Assembly: GCA_009691845.1 (NCBI GenBank)
Contig: SIAJ01000005.1
Location: 62,001 to 126,000, forward strand
Direction of reading: 5' to 3'
From: Gemmataceae bacterium
GTDB taxonomy: Bacteria; Planctomycetota; Planctomycetia; Gemmatales; Gemmataceae
Length of the DNA: 64,000 bases
Shown in pieces: positions 19,404-27,482 of this stretch. Below the pieces are notes generated by a model. That model saw nothing but the letters and a program-made list of their open reading frames with translations. It did not search any database and was not told the origin of the DNA. Each line of letters starts with the position of its first letter. Positions within the stretch are counted from its first letter, which is position 1. Both the position numbers and the translations under genes were made by a program.

Positions 19404-20933
19404 TTACCAGCGAAACTCGACACCTACTGAGTAACCGTAGCCGAAGAAGACCTCATCGCGGAAGTGGAAGGTCGGGGCCGGTGATCCGGACGGGCTCCGC
19501 ACTCCCGTGATCGGGTCGGCGACGTAGGTCACATTCACGTTTCGATCGATCTGCTCCCCAGCCCGGGCAACGTTGGTCCAGCAAAAGGCGTTGGCGCCGC
19601 CGAAGATGCGAATGTTATTCGTGCATTGATAGCCGAGAGTCACGCCGAGTTCCGGCAAGAGCGATATTCGGCTGCGATTGAACGCTCCCATGTTGGTCGG
19701 CTGAGCGAGCAAGCCACCTGCCGAGGTGAGGGAGGTCCCATCCGGCGTCAACGAGGCGGACATGCCTGCGATCTCGACGTGTTGATTGGTCATGCCCAGG
19801 CCGACGGTCCCGCGAACCCCGAAGGTCATGGCACCGAGCATCCATTCGCCAACGAATCCGACCTGACCACCGTGGAACGTGTTGGTCGATTCAAAGCGAT
19901 CGTCCGTCAGAATCTGAGTCCCGACCGGAACCGCACCCAGGATCGCAAGCGTGGTCGATCGCGATTGGATCTGCACGCGGTCGCGCAAATTCAAGTACCG
20001 ATAACCCACGAGAGCATCGAGCCGACCGCCCAAGCCCATGCCAACGCCCTTGCGGTAGTTGGCTTCAAAGCCTCTTAACATGGTCTCGGCTTCCGTGCCG
20101 AGGCTTCCCGAGAGGAGCGGGCCGGCAATCGGATCCGTGAAGGCAATCAGTTGGGCATCTTCCGCGCCGATGGCCGAATTAAAGAAGGGGCGAAAGATTC
20201 CTTGACCGCCATCCGAGGCGATAAGCGTTTTTTCCGCGAGATTGGTGGTCGTGAAGAAACCAAGGTCCAGGCCGGCCTCGCCGTCCGGGAACCAGAATCC
20301 ACCGCGTACGCGATAACCACTTACCCATGCCTGCTGAATGTTCTGATCGCCGGTCGTAACGTAGGTCAGAGCGTCGCTAACCGTTCCGGGCGAACCAGCC
20401 GGTGCAGTGCTCGCAAGGGGCGGAACCGCCATCCCCTTGAGCTTCCAGTTCATGTACTCGCCGGTGAGCCAAGCTTTCGGCACAGCTCCGTCCGCGTAGC
20501 CGTCCAGATACGGCGCATTCCCGACCATCGGGCCGCCGTTGATGTACGTGCCCGGCATCGGCATACCCGGATTCATGCCAGCCGGAGGCGAGCCAACTGC
20601 GGGCCCTGCCGGAATCGGCATGGGCATTGGGGCGGGACCTGTCGCAGGCGGGGCGTCCGCACCCACGGCAAACAGCTCGGCTGGTGACGAAAGCGGTCCG
20701 GAAGTCACTGGCCCAGGTTGAGCCGGAACCGAATAGCCCCGAGGAACGGGCGCGACGTAGTAGCGGGGCACATAGGTCGGATAGCCCGGGTTCGGAGCGA
20801 CGCCGCGAGCCTGGAATGGTTCCTTCTGGGGAACGCCCAACGAAGCATTGAGTGCTGGGCCGGACTGGGCCTGGGCCGCCCCGGCGATGGCCATGCAGAA
20901 CGTGGCAGTCGCCCAAATTTTGCGCCGTATCAT
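19404..20933 (-). CDS. BBP7 family outer-membrane beta-barrel protein (DUF1551)
   Basis: A 509-residue protein. ATG 20933 gives a basic start and signal peptide (MIRRKIWATATFCMAIAGAA, cleaved after AQA). A proline/glycine-rich linker (residues ~20-150) precedes the barrel domain opening AWLTGEYMNWKLKGMAVPPL. Alternating amphipathic strands follow (GGLLAQPTNMGAFNRSRISL, LLPELGVTLGYQC), ending GYGYSVGVEFRW, where a C-terminal aromatic residue is the usual outer-membrane insertion signal. The family is almost confined to Planctomycetes, with a presumed pore or surface role; the substrate is unknown. No partner gene adjoins it: a pseudogene lies downstream and a decayed module upstream. Confidence 0.88.
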   Translation of the reverse strand: MIRRKIWATATFCMAIAGAAQAQSGPALNASLGVPQKEPFQARGVAPNPGYPTYVPRYYVAPVPRGYSVPAQPGPVTSGPLSSPAELFAVGADAPPATGPAPMPMPIPAGPAVGSPPAGMNPGMPMPGTYINGGPMVGNAPYLDGYADGAVPKAWLTGEYMNWKLKGMAVPPLASTAPAGSPGTVSDALTYVTTGDQNIQQAWVSGYRVRGGFWFPDGEAGLDLGFFTTTNLAEKTLIASDGGQGIFRPFFNSAIGAEDAQLIAFTDPIAGPLLSGSLGTEAETMLRGFEANYRKGVGMGLGGRLDALVGYRYLNLRDRVQIQSRSTTLAILGAVPVGTQILTDDRFESTNTFHGGQVGFVGEWMLGAMTFGVRGTVGLGMTNQHVEIAGMSASLTPDGTSLTSAGGLLAQPTNMGAFNRSRISLLPELGVTLGYQCTNNIRIFGGANAFCWTNVARAGEQIDRNVNVTYVADPITGVRSPSGSPAPTFHFRDEVFFGYGYSVGVEFRW

Positions 20934-20957
20934 GCGTCTTCCTCCCCAATCCGACAC

Positions 20958-21204
20958 TTGGGAACGGTCGGCAGGGTGGTGCCGATCAATTCGCCGAGTC
21001 CGTGCAGGCGTTTGGTATGTGTCCTTGGGATCGTTAATCGGCTACGCTTTATCCGGATATGACCAACCTTACCTGTATCCGGAATGTTTCGGTTTTAACG
21101 CAGTGTTACAACAGCGACAGCCTCGCTGAATTACCCCGCTTGACGAAGTGGTCGCATCTGATGTGGAACAGATTGCCCAAAACGGGCAAAGTCATTTCAA
21201 CCGA
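20958..21204. other. intergenic, no gene seen
   Basis: The stretch upstream of the BBP7 gene presumably holds its promoter on the minus strand. No convincing coding sequence or structured RNA was found. Confidence 0.4.
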
Positions 21205-21357
21205 TCACCCAGGGAGTTTCTTCACGGTCTCGACAAGGGCCGGGTGCTCTTTCACGGCCAACTCTTCCGCCTTCCTCGGGAGTTGCTGGGCCGCGGAGTA
21301 CTCCGCTTCGATTGCCAGCAGTCGTTCCGTACTTTCTTGCCCGGAACTTTCTCTACT
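21205..21357 (-). pseudogene. possible coding fragment
   Basis: On the minus strand, a frame opened by a stop at 21360-21358 reads SRESSGQESTERLLAIEAEY, then LPRKAEELAVKEHPALVETV and ends KKLPG with TGA at 21207-21205. The composition is protein-like but there is no start codon and no family recognised. It could be the end of a lost gene, or chance. Confidence 0.25.
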
Positions 21358-21413
21358 TCAGGTTCCCAGTCCCCTAGCCCAAGATCGGGATACATCTGCA
21401 CCTTCCATGATCC

Positions 21414-21566
21414 GTGGGCTACCGGACATACCTGGCGGAAACCCTGGAAGACCCGGTGCCCCATGAAGAGGCTCTTCGGGGATACCAGGAGCGGATGGGA
21501 AATGGCGGTGTATCACTTGAGCCTTATCTGACAGAGATAAGGCTCAAGTACACGCACCTCCCATGA
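21414..21566 (+). pseudogene. truncated first copy (A') of small acidic gene
   Basis: The frame from GTG 21414 reads ...LEDPVPHEEALRGYQERM... to TGA 21564-21566, which overlaps the ATG (21563) of the next frame as ATGA. It aligns with LDDLPPAEERLREYQELM of the intact gene at 21715, position for position through EE.LR.YQE.M. The N-terminal half is missing (stop at 21408-21410). It looks like a decayed tandem duplicate. A perfect hairpin (21515-21549) lies inside this frame. Confidence 0.5.
21515..21549. repeat. perfect hairpin, 15-bp arms
   Basis: ACTTGAGCCTTATCT (21515-21529), a 5-base loop GACAG, and the exact complement AGATAAGGCTCAAGT (21535-21549). No T-run follows, so it is not a typical terminator. 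Confidence 0.85.
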
Positions 21567-21676
21567 GTTCGGAGGACATCTACTTCCGAGTTTCGTATGC
21601 ACAGCGAGTTCAAGATCATCTGCCGGATCGCCGTCGGGCGATTCCACTTCTCATTCGGCAGTTATTGGGGAAATGA
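21563..21676 (+). pseudogene. truncated first copy (B') of toxin-like gene
   Basis: A 37-codon frame (MSSEDIYFRVSYAQRVQDHL...) whose opening matches the later copy (codons from 21948: LSSGDLYFTVSPSEKAIESL) in pattern SS.D.YF.VS. It ends early at TGA 21674. The ATGA overlap with A' and the same gene order as the second copy identify it as a truncated duplicate. Confidence 0.5.
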
Positions 21677-21714
21677 TGAAGATGGACAACGAAACGTGGA
21701 GAGGCGAATTTCCC

Positions 21715-21951
21715 ATGACAAACCAGGAACTAGATACTGAACGAGCGAAGGTGCTCGCCGAGGTTCACGCCAGGCCGGGACCAAAGCCACTGAAGCCGAT
21801 TCCACCAGAAGAGATGGCATGGGCGCTGGATGACTTGCCTCCCGCGGAGGAGAGACTTCGAGAGTACCAGGAGTTGATGGCGGCAGAGAATCGCCTGTCC
21901 ATGGAAGGCGTCTTGAGTGAAATCGATCAGATGGCCGGAGATCCACGCTGA
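21715..21951 (+). CDS. small acidic hypothetical protein (module gene A)
   Basis: A 78-residue protein from ATG 21715 (alternatives 21673 and 21682 upstream add a short N-terminus). It holds a proline-rich patch (RPGPKPLKPIPPEEMAWALD) and an amphipathic helix EERLREYQELMAAENRLS. Its stop TGA (21949-21951) overlaps the presumed original start of the next gene (CTGA, formerly ATGA). Together with that gene it forms a two-gene module that occurs twice in tandem here. The size, acidity and coupling suggest an antitoxin-like partner, but no family is recognised. Confidence 0.55.
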   Translation: MTNQELDTERAKVLAEVHARPGPKPLKPIPPEEMAWALDDLPPAEERLREYQELMAAENRLSMEGVLSEIDQMAGDPR

Positions 21952-22259
21952 GTTCGGGCGATCTTTACTTCACCGTGAGTCCGTCAGAGAAGGCGATCGA
22001 GAGCCTACGTGAACTTGCAAAACGCGTGGCACTCCAGGGCCGAATCCTTGCAGTCCAGCAGGCGGCTCGAAAGGTCTACTCTTGGCTACAAGCCGATCCG
22101 GAAACGCTTGTAGAACCGTACCAAGACCACAATGCACTTCCGCTAACCGAGTACGGTGCCTTCGAAGGCCCACTGATTAGCCGATACGCGATTCCCCATG
22201 CTTCCAAGTAGGTTTTCATCACGATTCCGTTTCGAGTTGCACGCTGGGCCGATTTCTAG
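21948..22259 (+). pseudogene. toxin-like small gene (module gene B), start and stop damaged
   Basis: The frame reads SSGDLYFTVSPSEKAIESLR, then ...LISRYAIPHASK, a TAG at 22209-22211, and continues in frame VFITIPFRVARWADF to TAG 22257-22259. The strand-like VFITIPFRV after the internal stop is typical of the last beta strand of ParE/RelE-like folds, so the amber is probably a nonsense mutation. The expected ATG overlapping the preceding stop is CTG (21948); a GTG at 21975 could still serve. The gene therefore looks doubly disabled. Confidence 0.5.
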
Positions 22260-22310
22260 TTTGCACCACTACAATTCCCTCATTCCTCCCGCCTTTGTGA
22301 GTCCCGCTTT

Positions 22311-25300
22311 ATGCGTTCCTTTCGCATGGTCTCCCTCCCTCTCCTCCTCCTTCCCACGCTGTTCATCCTCGCCGCCCCTGAGCCGCCAAAGTCTGGCTAC
22401 AATCCGCCGCAGGCCAAGGCGTCGGACGATGCCGTGAAGGCCATTCCACGCTTTCAGTACGACAAGTCGCTCAAGCTCGAAGTCTGGGCGGCCGAGCCTT
22501 TGCTCGCGAATCCGGTTGCGTTCACCTTCGACGAGAAAGGCGTTTGCTACGTCGCCGAGACGTTTCGTATGCATCACGGCGTCACCGACACTCGTGGCCA
22601 CATGAACTGGCTCGACGACGATCTCGCTTGCCGCACCGTGGCCGACCGCATTGCCAAGTACAAGAAGTGGGACCCGAAGAAATTCAGCGAGATCTACGAG
22701 AAGGACCGCGAACGCGTTCGACGTGTGGAGGACACAACCGGCTCGGGTAAGGCTGATCGCTCCACCGTTTTCAGCGACGACTTCGGGCGAGCGGAAGATG
22801 GCGTCGGCTCCGGCTTGTTGGCTCGCAAGGGCAACGTCTACTACGCCTGCATCCCCGATCTTTGGCTGTTGAAAGACACGAAGAACACCGGCACGGCCGA
22901 CGTGAAGCAATCGCTCTCTACGGGCTATGGCGTCCACACCGGCTTCATCGGCCACGATCTGCACGGTCTAACCATCGGGCCCGATGGCCGGCTTTACTTC
23001 TCGCTCGGCGACCGTGGCCTGAACGTGAAGACGAAGGAAGGCAAGCATCTGTACTGCCCGGATAGCGGGGCGATCCTGCGTTGCGAACTCGACGGCAGCA
23101 ATCTCGAGATCTTCGCGACCGGTCTTCGCAACCCACAAGAACTCGCGTTCGACGATTTTGGCAACCTGTTCACGGTCGACAACAACTCGGACTCCGGCGA
23201 CCAGGCCCGCTTCGTTCACATCGTCGAAGGGGCCGACATCGGCTGGCGAATGGGCTATCAGTACGAATCCGCCATGCACGACGAAACCGTGAAGCAAGGC
23301 AACCGCGGCCCGTGGAACTACGAGCAAATCTGGAAACCCGACACTCAGGTCGCCTACACGATTCCGCCGCTCAAGAATTTTTCCAACGGTCCTTCCGGCT
23401 TCACGGCCTATCCGGGCGTCGGCTTGGCGGACAAGTACAAGGGGCACTTCTTCCTGGCAAACTTCAGCGGCAGCACGGGAAACTCCGGCATCTTCGCCTT
23501 CACCACGAGGCCGAAGGGTGCCAGCTTCGAGTTGGTCGGCGATCACAAGTTTATCTGGAACATCCTGGCCACCGACTGCGAGTTCGGCCCCGATGGTGCC
23601 TTCTACATCAGCGACTGGGTCGACGGCTGGAACATCAACGGCAAGGGCCGCATCTACAAGGTGAGCGATGCGGAAGCGATGAAGAACCCAGCCGTCGCGG
23701 AGGCGAAGAAGTTGCTGGCGGAGGGGATGGAGAAGAAGAGTGTTGATGAGCTGATTAAGCTACTTGGACATTCGCATCGAGGGGTGCGGATGGAGGCACA
23801 ATTTGCATTGATAGGTAAGGGGAAGCAAATCGCGGCTTCGCTCGTCCAAATGGAACGGACCAGCAATAATCGGATGGCGCGTTTGCATGCCATTTGGGCG
23901 ATGGGTGCAATATTGCGAACGGAAAGGCCTGGAGTAGACTCTGTCTCCTTCGTGAGATTGGACGAACTCCGAAAGGAGCCTGATTCGGAACTTCGTTCGA
24001 TTGCCGTGAGGGCACTGGGCGAGATAGCACCCACGAGTGCCAGGGGCTCGCTCAAGGACAAAGATGCACGGGTCAAAATGGCAGCAGCCCTGGCCCTCGC
24101 GCGTTCGGGTGGAGCGAACGATGTCGCGAGTGAAATCTCAGTTAGCGGTGCTGAGCCATGGGGCAAGGAAATCCGTAGTTCACTTCTTGAGATGATTCGT
24201 GAAAACAACGATGGAGACCCTTACCTCCGTCATGCAGGTGCCGAGGCGCTCGCGAAATGTGTTTCGACTCGGTATCTGTTAGAAGCCACAGAAGACAAAT
24301 CCCCCGCCGTGCGGCTTGCCGTAACCATCGCCCTACGTCGCCAGAAAGCCCCCGAAGTTGCTGCGTTCTTGAACGACACCGACCCCAAAGTCGTCGCCGA
24401 AGCCGCACGTGCGATCAACGATGAACTCATCACCGCCGCGTTGCCGAAACTCGCCGCACTCATCACCAAGCCCGATCTGCAACGCGTGGTTGCCTATCGC
24501 GTGCTGAACGCTCACTTCCTGCTCGGCAAACGGGAGAATGCGGAGGCATTAGCTCAGTACGCGGCAAGGCCGGATGCGCCAGTGCCGTTGCGGGCTCTGG
24601 CCGTGAAGATGCTCGGCGAATGGGAAAAGCCGCCTCGTCGCGATTACATCACGGGTCTCACGCAATCGCTGCCGGCTCGCTCGAAGGACGAAGCTCGCAT
24701 CGCGCTGACGGGCGTGATCGGCAAGGTGTTCGCCGGACCGGAAGCCGTTCGCAAAGCTGCCACCACGGCCGCTCCGAAACTAGGCATGACCGAGGTCAGC
24801 CCATTCTTGATCACGCTGGTCGGCAGCGAACGGGCCGGCTCGCAAAACCGCATCGACGCCTTGAACGCGCTTGTTTCGCTCAAGGATCCCAAGCTGAACG
24901 AGACGGCCCAGAAAGCGATCGGTTCGCAAGACCCGCAGGTTCGCAATGCGGGACGTGCTGTGCTGATCAAGAAGGAATCGGCCGCGATGTTGAAGGAGAT
25001 TCAAACGGTTTTGGACGGCACGAACATCGTCGAGCAACAAGGTTCGCTGGCTATCCTCGCCGGCAACCCATCGGGCGATGCCGATGGGTTGATCGAAGCC
25101 TGGCTCGACAAACTCATTGCCAAGAATGCGAAGCCCGAACTCTCGCTTGAGATTCTTGAGGCCGCCACAGGCAGCAAATCGGAACGAATCAAACGTCGCC
25201 TGGCCGGTTACGAAGAATCTCGGCCCAAGGACGATCTCGGCAAGTATCGCGAAGCCCTGGTGGGCGGCGATGCGGAACGCGGTCGGGACATCTTCCTGAA

Positions 25301-25697
25301 TAAGGCGTCCGTGCAGTGCCAGCGCTGCCACCAGATCGATGGCCAAGGGGGCGAAGTCGGCCCTCCCGCCAACGGTGCCGGCAAGCAGACACGCGACTAC
25401 CTGCTCGAATCGCTGGTGCTGCCGAGCAAGGCCATCGCGAAGGGCTATGACACGATCCTGATCACGACGCTCGACAGCAAATCGATCAGCGGCGTTCTGA
25501 AGGGCGAGGACGAAAAGGAAGTGCGGCTCATGACCGCTGAAGGCAAGCTAGTGACGGTGAAGAAGAGCGACATCGACGATCGAAAAACAACCAAGTCCGC
25601 CATGCCGGACGACCTGCCGAGCAAACTGACGAAGCGAGAATTACGCGACCTCGTCGAGTTCCTGAGTGGGATGAAGGAGGAATGGAAGAAAAAGTAG
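22311..25697 (+). CDS. PVC-type membrane-bound dehydrogenase / HEAT / cytochrome c fusion
   Basis: A 1,128-residue exported protein. After a signal peptide (MRSFRMVSLPLLLLPTLFIL) comes a six-bladed propeller-like dehydrogenase domain (about residues 40-450, with LRNPQELAFDDFGNLFTVDN). HEAT-type helical repeats (~460-960; HRGVRMEAQFALIGKGK, SPAVRLAVTIALRRQKA) follow. A C-terminal cytochrome c domain has the heme motif CQRCH at residues 1003-1007. This three-part order is characteristic of Planctomycetes and Verrucomicrobia and is thought to oxidise sugars or alcohols in the periplasm and pass electrons to the covalent heme. The substrate is unknown. It appears monocistronic. Confidence 0.93.
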   Translation: MRSFRMVSLPLLLLPTLFILAAPEPPKSGYNPPQAKASDDAVKAIPRFQYDKSLKLEVWAAEPLLANPVAFTFDEKGVCYVAETFRMHHGVTDTRGHMNWLDDDLACRTVADRIAKYKKWDPKKFSEIYEKDRERVRRVEDTTGSGKADRSTVFSDDFGRAEDGVGSGLLARKGNVYYACIPDLWLLKDTKNTGTADVKQSLSTGYGVHTGFIGHDLHGLTIGPDGRLYFSLGDRGLNVKTKEGKHLYCPDSGAILRCELDGSNLEIFATGLRNPQELAFDDFGNLFTVDNNSDSGDQARFVHIVEGADIGWRMGYQYESAMHDETVKQGNRGPWNYEQIWKPDTQVAYTIPPLKNFSNGPSGFTAYPGVGLADKYKGHFFLANFSGSTGNSGIFAFTTRPKGASFELVGDHKFIWNILATDCEFGPDGAFYISDWVDGWNINGKGRIYKVSDAEAMKNPAVAEAKKLLAEGMEKKSVDELIKLLGHSHRGVRMEAQFALIGKGKQIAASLVQMERTSNNRMARLHAIWAMGAILRTERPGVDSVSFVRLDELRKEPDSELRSIAVRALGEIAPTSARGSLKDKDARVKMAAALALARSGGANDVASEISVSGAEPWGKEIRSSLLEMIRENNDGDPYLRHAGAEALAKCVSTRYLLEATEDKSPAVRLAVTIALRRQKAPEVAAFLNDTDPKVVAEAARAINDELITAALPKLAALITKPDLQRVVAYRVLNAHFLLGKRENAEALAQYAARPDAPVPLRALAVKMLGEWEKPPRRDYITGLTQSLPARSKDEARIALTGVIGKVFAGPEAVRKAATTAAPKLGMTEVSPFLITLVGSERAGSQNRIDALNALVSLKDPKLNETAQKAIGSQDPQVRNAGRAVLIKKESAAMLKEIQTVLDGTNIVEQQGSLAILAGNPSGDADGLIEAWLDKLIAKNAKPELSLEILEAATGSKSERIKRRLAGYEESRPKDDLGKYREALVGGDAERGRDIFLNKASVQCQRCHQIDGQGGEVGPPANGAGKQTRDYLLESLVLPSKAIAKGYDTILITTLDSKSISGVLKGEDEKEVRLMTAEGKLVTVKKSDIDDRKTTKSAMPDDLPSKLTKRELRDLVEFLSGMKEEWKKK

Positions 25698-25795
25698 AAG
25701 TTCACCCGCTGAGGTTCGAACTCCTACTCGGTTGCCTTGGCGCAAGCTCCAAATTAAGCACCTGGCACGCGATCAGGAGTAGACCTTCTGATCGC

Positions 25796-26317
25796 CTACT
25801 TTCCTGGTTGGGCGTGAAGGTAGAACGTGGCAGACTTGGGATGAGCGTTTTTCGCCCCGAGATGCACTTTATCGGGTGATTCTTTACCATCCAGCTTCAG
25901 GTCGAATTTCAATGCAGTTGCCTTGTCGCTCAATTGCATATCGAAGCCATCCTGGTCCCTGCCGGTTGTGAAGCTGAAAGTAAAGAGCGTTCCCTCGGCG
26001 TTCCAACTGCCATAGTCGAGGTTCGTCTTGGACTTGCCGCCCTTCTCGGCCGCGATCGGCTTCACGCTGGTCATTTTGCCGCCCACGATCCGAATGGTCC
26101 CGCTGAAAACGTGCGTGTCCTTTGAGCCGGTCGTGGTTCGGACGTGCCAGGTGCCGGCGTCGTGCCAGATGACAAATCGCGTTGAGGCCCCACTTTTGAA
26201 ACCGTTCGGCCTGCCGATTGGGCTTGCCTCTTCAAACTTCGGCTCCTCCGCGACGGATCGGGAGGTGATGGCCACCACGGCTAACATGAACATCGCACAG
26301 CAGCTTCGCAGAATCAT
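25796..26317 (-). CDS. secreted hypothetical protein
   Basis: A 173-residue protein. The start at 26317 is preferred over 26413 because it provides a signal peptide (MILRSCCAMFMLAVVAITSR, cleaved near SVAEE). The mature part is beta-rich, with WHDAGTWHVRTTTGSKDTHV and FSGTIRIVGGKMTSVKPIAA and a glycine/lysine-rich middle. No family recognised with confidence. It is followed on the same strand by nothing but the convergent PVC gene. It may be co-transcribed with the lectin-like genes upstream, 93 bases away. Confidence 0.6.
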   Translation of the reverse strand: MILRSCCAMFMLAVVAITSRSVAEEPKFEEASPIGRPNGFKSGASTRFVIWHDAGTWHVRTTTGSKDTHVFSGTIRIVGGKMTSVKPIAAEKGGKSKTNLDYGSWNAEGTLFTFSFTTGRDQDGFDMQLSDKATALKFDLKLDGKESPDKVHLGAKNAHPKSATFYLHAQPGK

Positions 26318-26409
26318 GGCTGCTCCTGTATGAGAGGGGAGTATGGGGTGAGGATGGACATTGTATGCGCAAAGCACGGCGAGCAAGAAAGCTCCTCGAC
26401 TCGCGACCG

Positions 26410-27366
26410 TCACTTCAGCGGATTCGGCGTAATCACCACCTTATAGCTGCCAGACGCCTGGCCTGGCCATGGCGAGTGTGCCAGTCGTACGTAGAGCCGG
26501 CCGCTTCCTTTGGGGCTGCCGTTGTACTTTTCGCCGATCACAAAGATCTCACCCGAATTGCCGATTCGGCCCAACAGTGCCCCGGCCTGGTGCGTGCCGT
26601 TGTTATAACTTGCATGTCCTTTCGGCCCGCACCCGTAGCCGCCGCCGCGATAGAGACTCACTTGACCCGAAGCGACAATTTCGATCGGCGTGTCGCCACT
26701 GAGTTCGATGTCCGCATCCATCCACTCGGTATGGATTGCATCCAGAAACTTCGTGGAATCGATCTGCACGGTCGTTTCACCGCCGAAGGCGACCGAGCGT
26801 AGCGTTCGCAACTCGGCCAGTTCCAGCTTCACTTCGCCGAAGTAGGGAGTGTGGCCTTGAAGAGTCTTGGCCTCGATCTTGCCGCGAGCGGCGAAGTCGA
26901 TGGCGACGATCTGATCGTACTGGCGGAACGTGAGCTTCTCCGGCAGCAGCTTGTCCTCCAGTTTCGCAACGAGTTCAGCCGCCCGCTTGGCCGTTTCCGC
27001 ATCACTGCTTTTCGTGGCAAGCTTCAACGCGGGATAAGCCATCTCGCGAAATGCGAGCAACTCGCTCGAAGCAGTTTCCCGCTTCTTGAAATTGCTATCG
27101 CCGAGCCGTGCGACCAACTCGCCGATCTTGGCCCCGGCTCCTTCCGGATAACGAAAACCGAACTCGACCCTGCGAATTTTCGAAGCTGGGATGGTGAGCT
27201 TGCCGTACTTCGTGACGAGTTCGATGTTCGGCTGCGTGAATGTCATGCGCACCGTGCTGCCATCGGCGAGGCGCATCTCGACTGGCGGCCCGGAGAGTCT
27301 TGGGGAAGGCAAGGGGGCCTTGGGCGGATCGGCTGCCTGGACCAGAAGGCCCAAAGCAAGCACCAC
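26410..27366 (-). CDS. lectin-like secreted protein, paralogue 2 (5' end disrupted by a hairpin)
   Basis: Open from a GTG at 27366 (MVLALGLLVQAADPP, half a signal peptide) for 318 residues. The C-terminal ~75 residues (ALLGRIGNSGEIFVIGEKYN, then SGRLYVRLAHSPWPGQASGS) resemble the PA-IL/LecA galactophilic lectin fold. The middle is a helical segment shared with paralogue 1. The ancestral start is probably ATG 27486, which overlaps the stop of paralogue 1 (ATGA) and reads MIGSSIVGTS. A palindrome (27392-27450) containing an in-frame TAG now separates this start from the rest. Expression would need re-initiation at the internal GTG. Confidence 0.7.
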   Translation of the reverse strand: MVLALGLLVQAADPPKAPLPSPRLSGPPVEMRLADGSTVRMTFTQPNIELVTKYGKLTIPASKIRRVEFGFRYPEGAGAKIGELVARLGDSNFKKRETASSELLAFREMAYPALKLATKSSDAETAKRAAELVAKLEDKLLPEKLTFRQYDQIVAIDFAARGKIEAKTLQGHTPYFGEVKLELAELRTLRSVAFGGETTVQIDSTKFLDAIHTEWMDADIELSGDTPIEIVASGQVSLYRGGGYGCGPKGHASYNNGTHQAGALLGRIGNSGEIFVIGEKYNGSPKGSGRLYVRLAHSPWPGQASGSYKVVITPNPLK

Positions 27367-27391
27367 GCTAGAGGCGAAAAGCTCGACCCCT

Positions 27392-27450
27392 CCTCGCTTC
27401 GCTTCGGGCTACGCGAAATTTGTTCCTCGGGTGGAGCCCGAAGCGAAGCG
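27392..27450. repeat. perfect 19-bp inverted repeat inside the 5' end of a gene
   Basis: CCTCGCTTCGCTTCGGGCT (27392-27410) and its exact complement AGCCCGAAGCGAAGCGAGG (27432-27450) surround a ~21-base loop. It lies between an ATGA-coupled start codon and the second half of a signal peptide on the minus strand. Confidence 0.85.
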
Positions 27451-27482
27451 AGGCAGAGAGGTGCCAACAATGCTTGAGCCAA

